DNA of 64,000 bases from Thioalkalivibrio sp. ALJ16 (GTDB lineage Bacteria; Pseudomonadota; Gammaproteobacteria; Ectothiorhodospirales; Ectothiorhodospiraceae), in the NCBI RefSeq assembly GCF_000377345.1, contig NZ_KB898046.1, positions 29,919 through 93,918 of the forward strand. Direction: 5' to 3'. The position numbers and the translations under genes were made by a program. The notes under the pieces were generated by a model. It made no database searches. It was not told the DNA's origin and worked only from the letters and a program-made list of their open reading frames with translations. How positions within the stretch are numbered: the stretch's first letter is position 1; the number at the start of each line of letters is the position of its first letter. Positions 1-8,104 of the stretch are shown in pieces.

Positions 1-89
1 CGGTGGGAGGGATGTGACACAACTGACAAAAATGGTCACCTAGGGTGACGTCGGTGGTCAGGTGGCCTGGGGTTTGGGTCGGGGTGGGA

Positions 90-220
90 GATCCCGGCTC
101 TTCGCTGCGCTGCGGCCGGGATGACTGGGGCGTGGTATGACGGGGAGCGGGCTGCGGCTGGGGCGTTGCTGGTGTCGCGCTTTGGCGGGGGCTTCGCGGG
201 CAAGGCGGCTCCTACAGGGT
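90..220. repeat. REP-like and GC-rich palindromic repeats, left of TA module
   Basis: A hairpin-forming sequence (ATCCCGGC ... GCCGGGAT, about 91-122) is followed at 181-219 by a REP-like unit with core GCTTCGCGGGCAAG and tail GGCTCCTACAGGG. Related copies of both pieces occur on the other side of the toxin-antitoxin pair (about 1131-1160 and 1268-1303), in the same orientation. No convincing gene is seen in 1-263. Confidence 0.6.
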
Positions 221-263
221 GGACAAGGCTCTGCGCGACAAGTGGATTGGGTGCGGGTGCAGT

Positions 264-686
264 TCAGCGCTGGGTGAGGAGATCGGCGGGGCGGAGGATG
301 CAGATGCTGTGGAACGGATCGAGATCGAGCAGGTCGCCGTCTCCGGTGACGATGGCATGGGCCTCGCCGTGGATGGCGACTTCGAGGAATTTGTCGTCTT
401 TCGGGTCACGACAGGCCGTGATCGGGGTGGTAATCGTAACGAACCGTGCAATGCCACCCAGCAGGCGGATGAACTGCTGTCGCTCCGCTTGACTGATGTA
501 GGGATCGAATTTGGGGCGCGAGAGAACCTGGACGAGCTCGTCGAGGGTGGCCTCCGAGACCAGGAGGATGCCCCGGTCGAGTGCGTGGTCAACGGCCCGC
601 GCAGCGGGGCCGGATGGAACCAGGAGGCGGCTGACGAGCAGGTTGGTGTCCAGTACCCATCGGCGCTGCCGCTTGGACTCAGTCAT
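264..686 (-). CDS. PIN-domain toxin (putative endoribonuclease)
   Basis: This 140-residue PIN-domain protein is of the kind annotated as toxin component, PIN family (COG1569-like). PIN toxins are metal-dependent RNases. The acidic active-site residues are in place: D13 in VLDTN, E50 in the conserved helix, D94/D97/D98 in CRDPKDDKF, and D116/D118 near the end. The gene overlaps the 3' end of the upstream antitoxin by 8 bp, the usual translational coupling in type II modules. The target RNA cannot be read from the sequence. The active site looks intact, so it is probably functional. Confidence 0.85.
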   Translation of the reverse strand: MTESKRQRRWVLDTNLLVSRLLVPSGPAARAVDHALDRGILLVSEATLDELVQVLSRPKFDPYISQAERQQFIRLLGGIARFVTITTPITACRDPKDDKFLEVAIHGEAHAIVTGDGDLLDLDPFHSICILRPADLLTQR

Positions 687-927
687 CCGCGAGCAGTTGG
701 TCGAGCTTTTCCTGGGTCAGGCCGGCCGCTTCGGCCTTGCCACCGATCTGGTCGCAGAACCGGCGGAACTCATTCACGTTCAGGTGGACCAGGCGCTCGT
801 ATTCTTCGGGCGAAAGGACCACGGCCACATCGCGTTTCTGGCGCTGGATGATGACGGGCTCCTTGCGCGCGGATTCGATGACGGCTGCCAGGCCCTGCTT
901 GGCTTCGCTTGCGCTGACGGTACGCAT
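679..927 (-). CDS. Phd/YefM-family antitoxin
   Basis: This 82-residue antitoxin precedes the PIN toxin. The N-terminal half (about 1-50) matches the Phd/YefM fold, beginning VSASEAKQGL and containing the VVLSPEEYERL segment. The C-terminal third is the expected toxin-binding tail, ending in QEKLDQLLADD. A clear ribosome binding site (AGAAAGGAAC) sits just before the ATG, which supports this start. Antitoxins of this family bind the operon promoter, and a TGTACA-type palindrome lies just upstream. Pairing a Phd-type antitoxin with a PIN toxin is common. Confidence 0.85.
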   Translation of the reverse strand: MRTVSASEAKQGLAAVIESARKEPVIIQRQKRDVAVVLSPEEYERLVHLNVNEFRRFCDQIGGKAEAAGLTQEKLDQLLADD

Positions 928-949
928 GCCGGTTCCTTTCTGTCTATTA

Positions 950-964
950 GGTACAGATTGTACA
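950..964 (-). promoter_or_regulatory. Candidate TA autoregulatory operator
   Basis: The palindrome GTACA-GAT-TGTAC (951-963) contains a TGTACA hexamer, the core bound by YefM-type antitoxins. It lies 23-37 bp upstream of the antitoxin start in an AT-rich patch (943-970) that could hold the promoter. Autorepression is inferred from family behaviour. Confidence 0.5.
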
Positions 965-1267
965 AAATAGTTAGGGGTGGCGCTATCGCCGGCGGTATCG
1001 GGTTCAGGCGGTCGGTTCGTGGATTGGACCGCTGATGTGTGTCTCGGGGGCTATTGCCGATTTGGTCGTTGTTCCGGGTGGTCCTCGGTGGTGGTCCGGT
1101 ATGCGGTGGGTTTCGCTCATCGGTGGAGAGTCCGGTTCTTTGCTTCGCTGCGGCCGGGATGGCGGTGGGGTGCCGGTATGAGGAGGGGCAGCCTTGGCTC
1201 GTCGGGGGCCTGGTGGGGTGGTGCTTGAGAGCGGTAACGAGGGGGTGGCGCGGTGCGGGTGTCATAC

Positions 1268-1303
1268 TTTGGCGAGGGCTTCGCGGGCAAGCCCGCTCCC
1301 ACG
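1268..1303 (+). repeat. REP-like unit
   Basis: Core GCTTCGCGGGCAAGCCCGCTCCCAC contains the palindrome GCGGGC-AA-GCCCGC followed by TCCCAC, as in Pseudomonas-type REP sequences. Confidence 0.65.
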
Positions 1304-1387
1304 AAGGGCGCTCGCCCATGGCTCTGCCTCCCCAGAGGTCGTTTGTACAGGGGCTTCTTCTACGGTGGTGCGGTGCTGGTATCGCGC

Positions 1388-1474
1388 TCTGGCAGGGGCT
1401 TCGCGGGCAAGCCCGCTCCCACAAAGCCTGCTCCCACAAGGGCGGCTCCCACAAGGGCGGCTCCCGCAGGGGCT
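1388..1474 (+). repeat. REP-like unit with 15-bp tandem tail
   Basis: A REP-like unit (1388-1424) runs into four tandem 15-bp units starting at 1415, 1430, 1445 and 1460. Each begins GCTCCC(A/G)CA. The second and third units are identical. The tail looks like a local amplification of the REP end. Confidence 0.6.
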
Positions 1475-1495
1475 GCGGGTAACAGCCCGTTGGGG

Positions 1496-2854
1496 TTAGA
1501 GGCCGAGGACGGCGACGGCGACGCCGAAGTAGATCAGGATGCCGACGATGTCGATTACGGAGGTGATCAGCGGGGCGCTGGCCACGGCCGGGTCGATGCC
1601 GAAGCGGGTCAGGGCGAACGGCAGGAGCATGCCGAACAGCGAGCCGAAGACAATCACGAAGAACATGCCCAGGGCGATGGCGTTGGCGACCTCGACGGTG
1701 CCCAGCCAGTTGCCGGAGACCCAGATGGCGGCGGCGAGGGTGACGCCCAGCGCGGTGGCGACCAGCACTTCCTTGCCGCCGAGGCGCCACCAGTCGCGTA
1801 GTTGTATGTCGTTCACCGCGAGTGATCGCACGACCAGTGTTGCGGCCTGGGCCCCGGCGTTGCCGCCGGAGGCGATGACCATGGGCAGGAAGAAGACCAG
1901 CGCGACCACGGCCTCGATCGCGGCCTCGTAGTAGCCGATGGCGATGCCGGCGAAGATGTTGACCGCGACCAGGATCAGGAGCCAGCCGATGCGCTTGCGG
2001 TAGAGCAGGCTCATGCTGGCGTCGCGCAGGGAGAGCACCATGTCGCCGACTGCCGCCATGCGGTGGAAGTCCTCGGTGGTCTCGGCGCGCAGCACGTCCA
2101 TCACGTCGTCGACGGTAATGATGCCGAGCAGGTGGCCGTTGTCGTCGACCACGGGGAGGACGTCGAGGTCGTAATGCCCGATGCGGTGGGCGGCCTCTTC
2201 GCGGTCTTCCTCCGCCGCGATGCTCACGACATCGGTATGCATGCGCTCGCGCACGCTGATGGTGGGTCGCGACAGCAGCAGCTCTTTCAGACGCACCCAG
2301 CCGAGCAGTTCGCCCTCCGGCGTGGTCACGAAGATGGTGTTGACCGTTTCCGCGAGTGCGTGGCGGTCGCGCAGGTGATCCATGGCCTCGGCCACGGACC
2401 AGTCCGGCTGGACGGTGGCGTATTCCGGTGTCATCAGGCGCCCGGCACTTTCCTCCGGGTAGCCGAGCAGCGTTTCGAGTGCCTCCTGGTCGTCGTCCGG
2501 CAGGGACTCGAGCAGGGATTCGGCGTGCTCGTCGCGCAATCCTTCGAGGACCGAGGCGGCGTCGTCGTAGGACAGCGCGGACATCAGCTGGCTCGCATGG
2601 TCTTCGTCGAGCGCATGCAGCACGCGCGTCTGGTGATCGGGCTCCAGGTGGGCGTACACCTCGGCGGAGCAGGCCACGTCGAGGCGGCGGAAGAAGTCCA
2701 GCATCCGGTCTTCCGGCAGCGCCTCCAGCGCATCCGAGAGGTCGGCGCTGGCATGGGCATCGCAAAGACCACGCAGCGCGTCATCCGTGGGCTGGTTCAG
2801 CGCGGTCTTGAGCGTATCCGGCAGGGTCTGGATGTCGTCGTCGGTCGGGCTCAT
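1496..2854 (-). CDS. mgtE: MgtE-family magnesium transporter (second of a tandem pair)
   Basis: A 452-residue MgtE channel for Mg2+ (or another divalent cation) in the inner membrane. The order is a cytoplasmic MgtE N domain (about 25-135), a CBS pair (about 138-255) and a C-terminal channel of about five helices (from about 290). The family motif SGGNAGAQ lies after the second helix. The last helix carries the conserved aspartate (SVIDIVG). It lies 11 bp downstream of a paralogue of exactly the same length, so the two are probably co-transcribed. MgtE proteins form homodimers, so the pair could also make heterodimers, though nothing here proves it. Confidence 0.9.
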   Translation of the reverse strand: MSPTDDDIQTLPDTLKTALNQPTDDALRGLCDAHASADLSDALEALPEDRMLDFFRRLDVACSAEVYAHLEPDHQTRVLHALDEDHASQLMSALSYDDAASVLEGLRDEHAESLLESLPDDDQEALETLLGYPEESAGRLMTPEYATVQPDWSVAEAMDHLRDRHALAETVNTIFVTTPEGELLGWVRLKELLLSRPTISVRERMHTDVVSIAAEEDREEAAHRIGHYDLDVLPVVDDNGHLLGIITVDDVMDVLRAETTEDFHRMAAVGDMVLSLRDASMSLLYRKRIGWLLILVAVNIFAGIAIGYYEAAIEAVVALVFFLPMVIASGGNAGAQAATLVVRSLAVNDIQLRDWWRLGGKEVLVATALGVTLAAAIWVSGNWLGTVEVANAIALGMFFVIVFGSLFGMLLPFALTRFGIDPAVASAPLITSVIDIVGILIYFGVAVAVLGL

Positions 2855-2865
2855 CGGTCAGTCCC

Positions 2866-4224
2866 CTACGGAGTCGCCAGGCCGAGCATCGCTACGGCCA
2901 GGGAGAAATAGATCATGATGCCGCCGAGGTCGGCGATGGCGGTGATCAGCGGCACGCTGGCGGTGGCCGGGTCCAGCTTCAGGCGACTGAGGATGAACGG
3001 GAGCAGGATGCCGACCATGCTGGCAAAGGCGACGATCAGCGTCATCGCAATCGCGACCATCAGGGCGATGTCGGCCCCGCCCCGCCACAGGCCGAGCACA
3101 GATACGGCCAGCCCCATGGTCACGCCGATCCCGACGGCCACGCCGAGCTCCTTGCCCCACAGTCGCAGCCAGTCCTTCGATGTGACCTCGCCGGTAGCCA
3201 GGGCGCGCACCATCAGCGTGGCACTCTGAGCACCCGCGTTACCGCCGGAGTCGATAATCAGCGGCAGGAAGAATACCAGCACCACCAGGGCCTCGATGGC
3301 CTCCTCGTACTGCGAGATCATCAGTGCGCCGATGGTGTTGAACGCGACCAGACCGATCAGCCAGCCGACGCGCTTGCGATACAGCAGAAAGGGACTCGCA
3401 TCCTGCGGCGAGAGCGGGAGGGTGCCGACCGCCCCGATCTTGTGGAAATCCTCGGTGGATTCGGCCTCCAGCACGTCCATCACGTCGTCGACCGTGATCA
3501 CCCCAAGCAGCTCGCCATGTTCCCCGACGACCGGCAGGGTCTCGAGGTCGTAGTGCTGGATCTTGCGCGCGGCCTCGACGGCCGACTCGGATACCCCGAT
3601 CGTGATCGGGTCGGATTCGCTCAGCAGTTCGCGCACCGGGCTGTCTGCCGAGGCGCGCAGGAAGTGCCGGATCGGCACGGCGGCAAGCAGCACGCGTTCC
3701 TGATCCACCACAAAGATCACGTTATTCGAGTGTTCATCCGCGTTACGGCGGATGAAGGCGAGCGCCCTTTTCAGCGACCAGTCCGGATCCACCGCGACGA
3801 CATCCGGTGACATTACTCGGCCAGCGGAGTCCTCCGGATAGTTGAGTTGTTTGAGGGCGCGGCGGATGGCACGGAACGGCAGTAGCCGCAGGTAGCCACG
3901 CAGGGCCTCCGGATCCAGGGTCTGGAGCAGGCCGGTGAGGTCGTCCGCCTCCATCTCCGAGAGGATGAAGCGGGCATCGTCTTTCGGCGAGGCCTCAAGC
4001 AGCCGGATCTGGTGCGCGGTGTCGAGGTAGGAAAAGACATCCGCCTTGCGTCCAGGCTCCAGCAGGTTGAACACGATTCCGAGATCGTGGTCGTTCACCT
4101 CCATCAGCGCATGCGCGATGTCCTGCACGCGCATGTAGTCGAGCAGTTCCTGAATGCCGTCGCGCTCATCCAGGCGCAGCAGCTCCTTCAGCTCGATGAT
4201 GGATTGTTCCAGATGCGAATCCAT
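2866..4224 (-). CDS. mgtE: MgtE-family magnesium transporter (first of a tandem pair)
   Basis: A 452-residue MgtE protein with the same plan as its downstream neighbour: N domain, two CBS domains that act as the Mg2+ sensor in the family, and a five-helix channel. SGGNAGAQ is present and a conserved aspartate lies in the last helix (AIADLGG). The ATG is preceded by a long leader with a strong hairpin and a plausible promoter about 240 nt upstream. That arrangement suggests control at the RNA level. Sequence divergence between the two copies argues for an old duplication. Confidence 0.9.
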   Translation of the reverse strand: MDSHLEQSIIELKELLRLDERDGIQELLDYMRVQDIAHALMEVNDHDLGIVFNLLEPGRKADVFSYLDTAHQIRLLEASPKDDARFILSEMEADDLTGLLQTLDPEALRGYLRLLPFRAIRRALKQLNYPEDSAGRVMSPDVVAVDPDWSLKRALAFIRRNADEHSNNVIFVVDQERVLLAAVPIRHFLRASADSPVRELLSESDPITIGVSESAVEAARKIQHYDLETLPVVGEHGELLGVITVDDVMDVLEAESTEDFHKIGAVGTLPLSPQDASPFLLYRKRVGWLIGLVAFNTIGALMISQYEEAIEALVVLVFFLPLIIDSGGNAGAQSATLMVRALATGEVTSKDWLRLWGKELGVAVGIGVTMGLAVSVLGLWRGGADIALMVAIAMTLIVAFASMVGILLPFILSRLKLDPATASVPLITAIADLGGIMIYFSLAVAMLGLATP

Positions 4225-4328
4225 GCCTTACTCCCGGCAATAATCGACGGGCCTGGGGCTGAATACAGAGCCTTGCCAGGCGCCGCACGGATGCGGTGTC
4301 TTGGTCCGGTTTGGATCGGGCATGGGGC

Positions 4329-4378
4329 CCGGTCATTTCCGGCTCTTTGATCAAAGAGGCCTGACGGAAAACGACCGG
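4329..4378 (-). promoter_or_regulatory. Long hairpin in the mgtE leader
   Basis: Within the approximately 240-nt untranslated leader lies a nested palindrome. The outer arms are CCGGTC...GACCGG with a nearly matching extension. The inner arms form GGCTCTTTGATCAAAGAGGCC. There is no U-tract, so it is not a simple terminator. I could not match the leader to the M-box consensus. Confidence 0.5.
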
Positions 4379-4468
4379 TTCGAGAACGGGCGCTTGCCGC
4401 TAGGCGCGGATAGATCGATTGCGTGATCGACGTTTCAAGGCACATTCCCGTGTGTGGAGATGCTGCTC

Positions 4469-4496
4469 ATTCTAACGCATGGTGGGCGTCAATCAA
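4469..4496 (-). promoter_or_regulatory. Candidate sigma-70 promoter for the mgtE pair
   Basis: On the minus strand the -35 is TTGATT (4491-4496), the spacer is 16 bp and the -10 is TAGAAT (4469-4474). Transcription would begin near 4462, giving a leader of about 240 nt. Confidence 0.5.
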
Positions 4497-4625
4497 CCGC
4501 TTGTGCGGGGTTTTGAAACATTCATCTACTCTTCATGGTCAGTGATGGGCCAGCCAGTCCGCGGGTCGATGAGTGCTGAGCGTTGGGTGGTGGGGTGTGT
4601 TCCTGGACCCGGTTATGGGCCCTCC

Positions 4626-4691
4626 GTTCGCCTGCAAACAGGCTCCTGCAGGGGATTGTCCTGCCTTGCAGGAGCCTGCTTGCAGGCGAAC
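4626..4691. repeat. REP-like long inverted repeat (GCCTGC type)
   Basis: The arms GTTCGCCTGCAAACAGGCTC and their near-perfect complement face each other across a short GC-rich loop. This is the second REP sub-family of the window, core GCCTGC...GCAGGCTCCT. It lies just upstream of the ABC transporter genes. The rest of 4497-4743 shows no gene. Confidence 0.65.
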
Positions 4692-4743
4692 CACTCGGCG
4701 TCGGGCTGACGCAACGATTTGTGACTCAGAAAAGGTGCATGCG

Positions 4744-5457
4744 ATGGACGAGCAAGGCTCGGTGGCCGGCATGGTCCTGTCCATGACGGATGTAGGGTTT
4801 GCCTACCCCGGCGAGGGGGAGGTGCTGCATGGCGTGGATCTCGAACTGGGCGCGGGCGAATGCGTGGCGATTGTCGGCGAGAGCGGCAGCGGCAAGTCCA
4901 CGCTGCTGCATCTGGCCGCCGGGCTCGAGCCGGCGGACGCGGGCACGGTGCGCCTGGCCGGGCAGGCCCTGGCAGGGCTGGACGAGGCGGCGCGCACGCG
5001 GCTGCGGCGCGCGCAGGTCGGCATCGTGTTCCAGTCGTTTCATCTGATCCCCACGCTCACGGCGCTGGAGAACGTGATGCTGCCGCTGGAGCTGGCGACG
5101 GATCTGGATGCCGCGCTGCGCCGCGAACGGGCCGCGGCGCAGCTGGCGGCCGTGGGCCTGGGGGACAAGGCCGGGCGCGAGCCGGAGCAGCTCTCCGGGG
5201 GCGAGCAGCAGCGCGTGGCGATCGCGCGGGCGCTGGTGCACCGGCCGACGCTGATCCTGGCGGACGAGCCGACCGGCAACCTCGACTCGCGCACCGGCGA
5301 GGAGGTGTTCGCGCTGTTGCTGGAGCAGGTGCGGGCGACCGGCTGTGCCCTGTTACTGGTTACGCACAGCGACGATCTGGCCGGGCGTCTGGACCGCGTG
5401 CTGCGCATGCAGGACGGCCATCTGCAGGATCGCGCCGCGGAGACCCCGGCGACGTGA
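4744..5457 (+). CDS. ABC transporter ATP-binding protein (MacB/LolD type)
   Basis: The 237-residue ATPase has Walker A at 45-52 (GESGSGKS), a Q-loop in VFQSF, the signature LSGGEQQR, Walker B LILADEPT and an H-loop histidine in VTHSDD. These ATPases serve FtsX-type permeases that move lipids, lipoproteins or peptides across or out of the inner membrane. I chose the ATG at 4744 because AAAGGTG stands just upstream. The frame is open further 5' but that part is not protein-like. The stop overlaps the GTG start of the permease by 4 bp. The downstream lipoprotein suggests an AttEFGH-like system. Confidence 0.88.
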   Translation: MDEQGSVAGMVLSMTDVGFAYPGEGEVLHGVDLELGAGECVAIVGESGSGKSTLLHLAAGLEPADAGTVRLAGQALAGLDEAARTRLRRAQVGIVFQSFHLIPTLTALENVMLPLELATDLDAALRRERAAAQLAAVGLGDKAGREPEQLSGGEQQRVAIARALVHRPTLILADEPTGNLDSRTGEEVFALLLEQVRATGCALLLVTHSDDLAGRLDRVLRMQDGHLQDRAAETPAT

Positions 5458-7994
5458 GCCTGCTGCTGGTAAAGGCCTGGCTGCGCGACTGGCGCAGGCG
5501 CCCCTTGCAGCGGCTGCTGACGCTGGTGGGTGTGGTGATCGCCGTGGCCGTGGTGCTGGCGGTGGACCTGGCCAACCAGTCGGCGCAGCGCGCGTTCGAC
5601 CGTTCGATGGACGAGGTGGCGGGAACGGCGACCCACCAGGTCCTGGGGCCGGCCCGGGGTTTCGACGAGGTACATTACCGGGATCTGCGCCTGGCCGGCT
5701 GGCGCGATAGCGCGCCGATCGTGGAGGGGCCCGCGCGGCTGCCGGACGGGCGCACGATCTATGTGCTGGGGGTCGATCCGCTGGCCGAGGGCCCGTTCCG
5801 CGGGGCGGCCTCGGATATCGGGGATGCCCCGGTGCAGCGGCTCGTTACCGAGCCGGGCACGATCCTGCCGCCGAGTGGCTGGTGGGCGGGTTCCGGGATG
5901 GCCCACGAGGACCGCCTTGCGCTCGAGACTGCTGCCGGGCGCTTCGAGGTCACACTGCTCGACCGCGCGGCGGAGCGTGACGAACCGGCGGCCGAGTCAG
6001 ACGACGAGGGTGGCTCGCTGTGGGTCACGGATATCGCCACCGCACAGACGTTGCTCGGCCGGCCGGGGCGGCTCGATCGTATCGACGTGCGCCTCGATGA
6101 GGCTGACATCGACGCCTTCGCGGAGCGGTTGCCGGATGGGCTGGAACTCGTGCCAGTGGCGGCGCGCGACCAGGCCTCGCGCGAGCTGGCGCAGGCCTTC
6201 CGCATCAACCTGACGGCGATGAGCCTGCTGGCGCTGCTGATTGCCGCCTTCCTGATCTACAACACCCAGACCTTTGCGGTGCTGCGCCGACGCGAGGTGC
6301 TGGCGAGCCTGCGCCTGGTGGGGGCCGGTCGGCGGGCGCTGTTCGGCGTGGTGATGCTGGAGGCCTTGCTGGTCGGTGTGATCGGCACGCTGCTGGGGGT
6401 GCTGGTCGGGATGGGTCTTGCGCAGGTGCTGGTCGGCCAGGTCGCGCAGACGGTGACGGATCATTTCTTTGTGGTGGCGGTAACGGAGGTGACGCCGCGT
6501 CCGCTGGCGCTGCTGGCGGTGATCGCGCTGGGGGTAGGGCTGTCGCTGCTGGCGGCGCTCGCCCCGGCCTGGGAGGCGGCACGGGCGGCCAGCCCAGGCA
6601 GCCTCGGCCGCGGGCGGCTGGAGCGGCGGGCGCGCCGGGGTCTGCGCGGTCTGGCCGTGGCGGCGGTCGTGCTGCTGGCGGCGGGTGGTGTGATATTGCT
6701 GCTCGGGATCGGGGGGCTGGTGGGCAGCTTTGTCGCGCTGTTTCTGCTGATTACCGGCTTTGTGCTGCTGATCCCGCTGGTGCTGGCCGGGGTGCTGAGC
6801 GGTCTGGCACGGCTGGGTCGCGGTCAGACGTTGCCGCGCATCGGGGTGCGCAGTCTGGAGCGGAGCCTGTCGCGCAGCGCGCCGGCCACCTCGGCGCTGA
6901 CGCTGGCCCTGGCGGCCGCGATCAGCGTGTCGGTGATGGTCGGGAGTTTTCGCGACAGCGTGGAGCAGTGGCTGGGGCAGGCGCTTACCTCGGATGTGTA
7001 CGTGGTGCCGGTGGCGCCCGCCGCGGCGCGTAACGGGGCGCGCCTGCCCGCGGACTGGGGGGAGCCGCTCGCCCGCATCGCCGAGGCGGAGTCGGTCAGC
7101 ACCGGCTCCAGCCAGGACACACCGAGCGATGCCGGGATGATCGATCTCTTTGTCGTCGAGCCGCACCCGGTCTGGCTGGACTACCTGCCGCTGTTGCGGG
7201 CCGAGACCACGGGCGCGGCACTCGACCAGCGCCTGCGCGAGCGTGATGCGGTGCTGGTCACCGAGCCCTTTGCGGCCCATCACGACGTGGGTGTGGGCGA
7301 TCGCCTGGAGATCCGCGTGGACGACGGTCGGCGGATGTTCGAGGTGGCGGGCGTGTATCGCGACTACGGCAGCCCGCAGGGCACCGTGCTGATGCTGGGC
7401 GAGCGGTTCTACGCGGGCACGGCCGGTGCCGAGGAGGTGGGATCGTTTGGGCTGCGTCTGCCCGACGGCGCGGATGCCGCCGTGGTGATCGAGCGCCTGG
7501 AGGCGTGGCTGGCCGAGCGCGAGACGGCGGCCATGGTTACGCGGCCCGGCGATATAGAGCAGGAGTCGATGGCGATTTTCGACCGCACCTTTGCGATCAC
7601 GCACCTGCTGCGGGTGATCACACTGCTGGTCGCGTTCATCGCGATCCTCGGGGCGCTGATGGCGCTGCAGATGGAGCGCGCGCGCGAGTTCGCCACGCTG
7701 CGCAGCCTGGGTCTGCTGCCCGGCGGGGTGCGCGGGCTGGTGGTGTTTCAGGGCGCGGTGCTGGGGGGCTTTGCCGCGCTGGCCGCGATCCCGCTGGGGC
7801 TGGGCATGGGCTGGCTGCTGATCGAGGTGATCAACCGCGAGGCCTTCGGCTGGGGCATGGACCTGCGCTGGCCAGTCCGCGAGATCGGCGAGACCGTCGC
7901 CCTGGGCATGGGGGCTGCGCTGCTGGCGGCGCTGATCCCGGCCTGGCGCATGGCACGCATGCGGTTGGTGCCGGCGTTGCGGGAGGTGCCGTGA
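5454..7994 (+). CDS. FtsX-family ABC transporter permease
   Basis: An 846-residue permease begins at a GTG inside the GTGA overlap with the ATPase. A first membrane helix (about 20-40) is followed by a periplasmic MacB-type domain, a cluster of three helices (about 250-370), two more helices (about 400-450), a second large periplasmic domain, and three helices at the C-terminus (from about 705). This is the duplicated FtsX architecture of LolC/YbbP-like and AttF/G-like permeases, with both halves in one polypeptide. The frame continues upstream only as a shadow of the ATPase. The substrate is unknown. Confidence 0.85.
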   Translation: MSLLLVKAWLRDWRRRPLQRLLTLVGVVIAVAVVLAVDLANQSAQRAFDRSMDEVAGTATHQVLGPARGFDEVHYRDLRLAGWRDSAPIVEGPARLPDGRTIYVLGVDPLAEGPFRGAASDIGDAPVQRLVTEPGTILPPSGWWAGSGMAHEDRLALETAAGRFEVTLLDRAAERDEPAAESDDEGGSLWVTDIATAQTLLGRPGRLDRIDVRLDEADIDAFAERLPDGLELVPVAARDQASRELAQAFRINLTAMSLLALLIAAFLIYNTQTFAVLRRREVLASLRLVGAGRRALFGVVMLEALLVGVIGTLLGVLVGMGLAQVLVGQVAQTVTDHFFVVAVTEVTPRPLALLAVIALGVGLSLLAALAPAWEAARAASPGSLGRGRLERRARRGLRGLAVAAVVLLAAGGVILLLGIGGLVGSFVALFLLITGFVLLIPLVLAGVLSGLARLGRGQTLPRIGVRSLERSLSRSAPATSALTLALAAAISVSVMVGSFRDSVEQWLGQALTSDVYVVPVAPAAARNGARLPADWGEPLARIAEAESVSTGSSQDTPSDAGMIDLFVVEPHPVWLDYLPLLRAETTGAALDQRLRERDAVLVTEPFAAHHDVGVGDRLEIRVDDGRRMFEVAGVYRDYGSPQGTVLMLGERFYAGTAGAEEVGSFGLRLPDGADAAVVIERLEAWLAERETAAMVTRPGDIEQESMAIFDRTFAITHLLRVITLLVAFIAILGALMALQMERAREFATLRSLGLLPGGVRGLVVFQGAVLGGFAALAAIPLGLGMGWLLIEVINREAFGWGMDLRWPVREIGETVALGMGAALLAALIPAWRMARMRLVPALREVP

Positions 7995-8010
7995 TGGAGC
8001 GGTTGATGCA

Positions 8011-8091
8011 TGTGGGAGCGGGCTTGCCCGCGAAAGGATCTTGCCAGAGCCCGACGCGGGCAGGGGCTTCGCGGGCGAGCCCGCTCCCACA
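8011..8091. repeat. REP pair inside the transporter operon
   Basis: Two REP units face each other: TGTGGGAGCGGGCTTGCCCG (8011-8030) and its mirror CGGGCGAGCCCGCTCCCACA (8072-8091). They fill the gap between the permease stop and the lipoprotein start. In RNA they could form a strong stem and stabilise or separate the two parts of the message. Confidence 0.7.
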
Positions 8092-8104
8092 GGTGCTCCT
8101 GGAG

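Larger units (their letters stand above)
971..1495. other. Repeat-filled intergenic region
   Basis: No gene is supported here. The region holds a second copy of the GCTGCGGCCGGGAT sequence (about 1131-1160), two REP-like units (1268-1303 and 1388-1424) and a short tandem array (1415-1474). Open frames through it are low-complexity by-products of the repeats. Confidence 0.6.

Noticed and set aside
1415..1474. CRISPR-like tandem units
   Set aside because: The units are 15 bp and contiguous without spacers, and no cas gene is present.
4225..4480. M-box riboswitch in the mgtE leader
   Set aside because: The conserved M-box start and core segments could not be found; only generic hairpins are visible.
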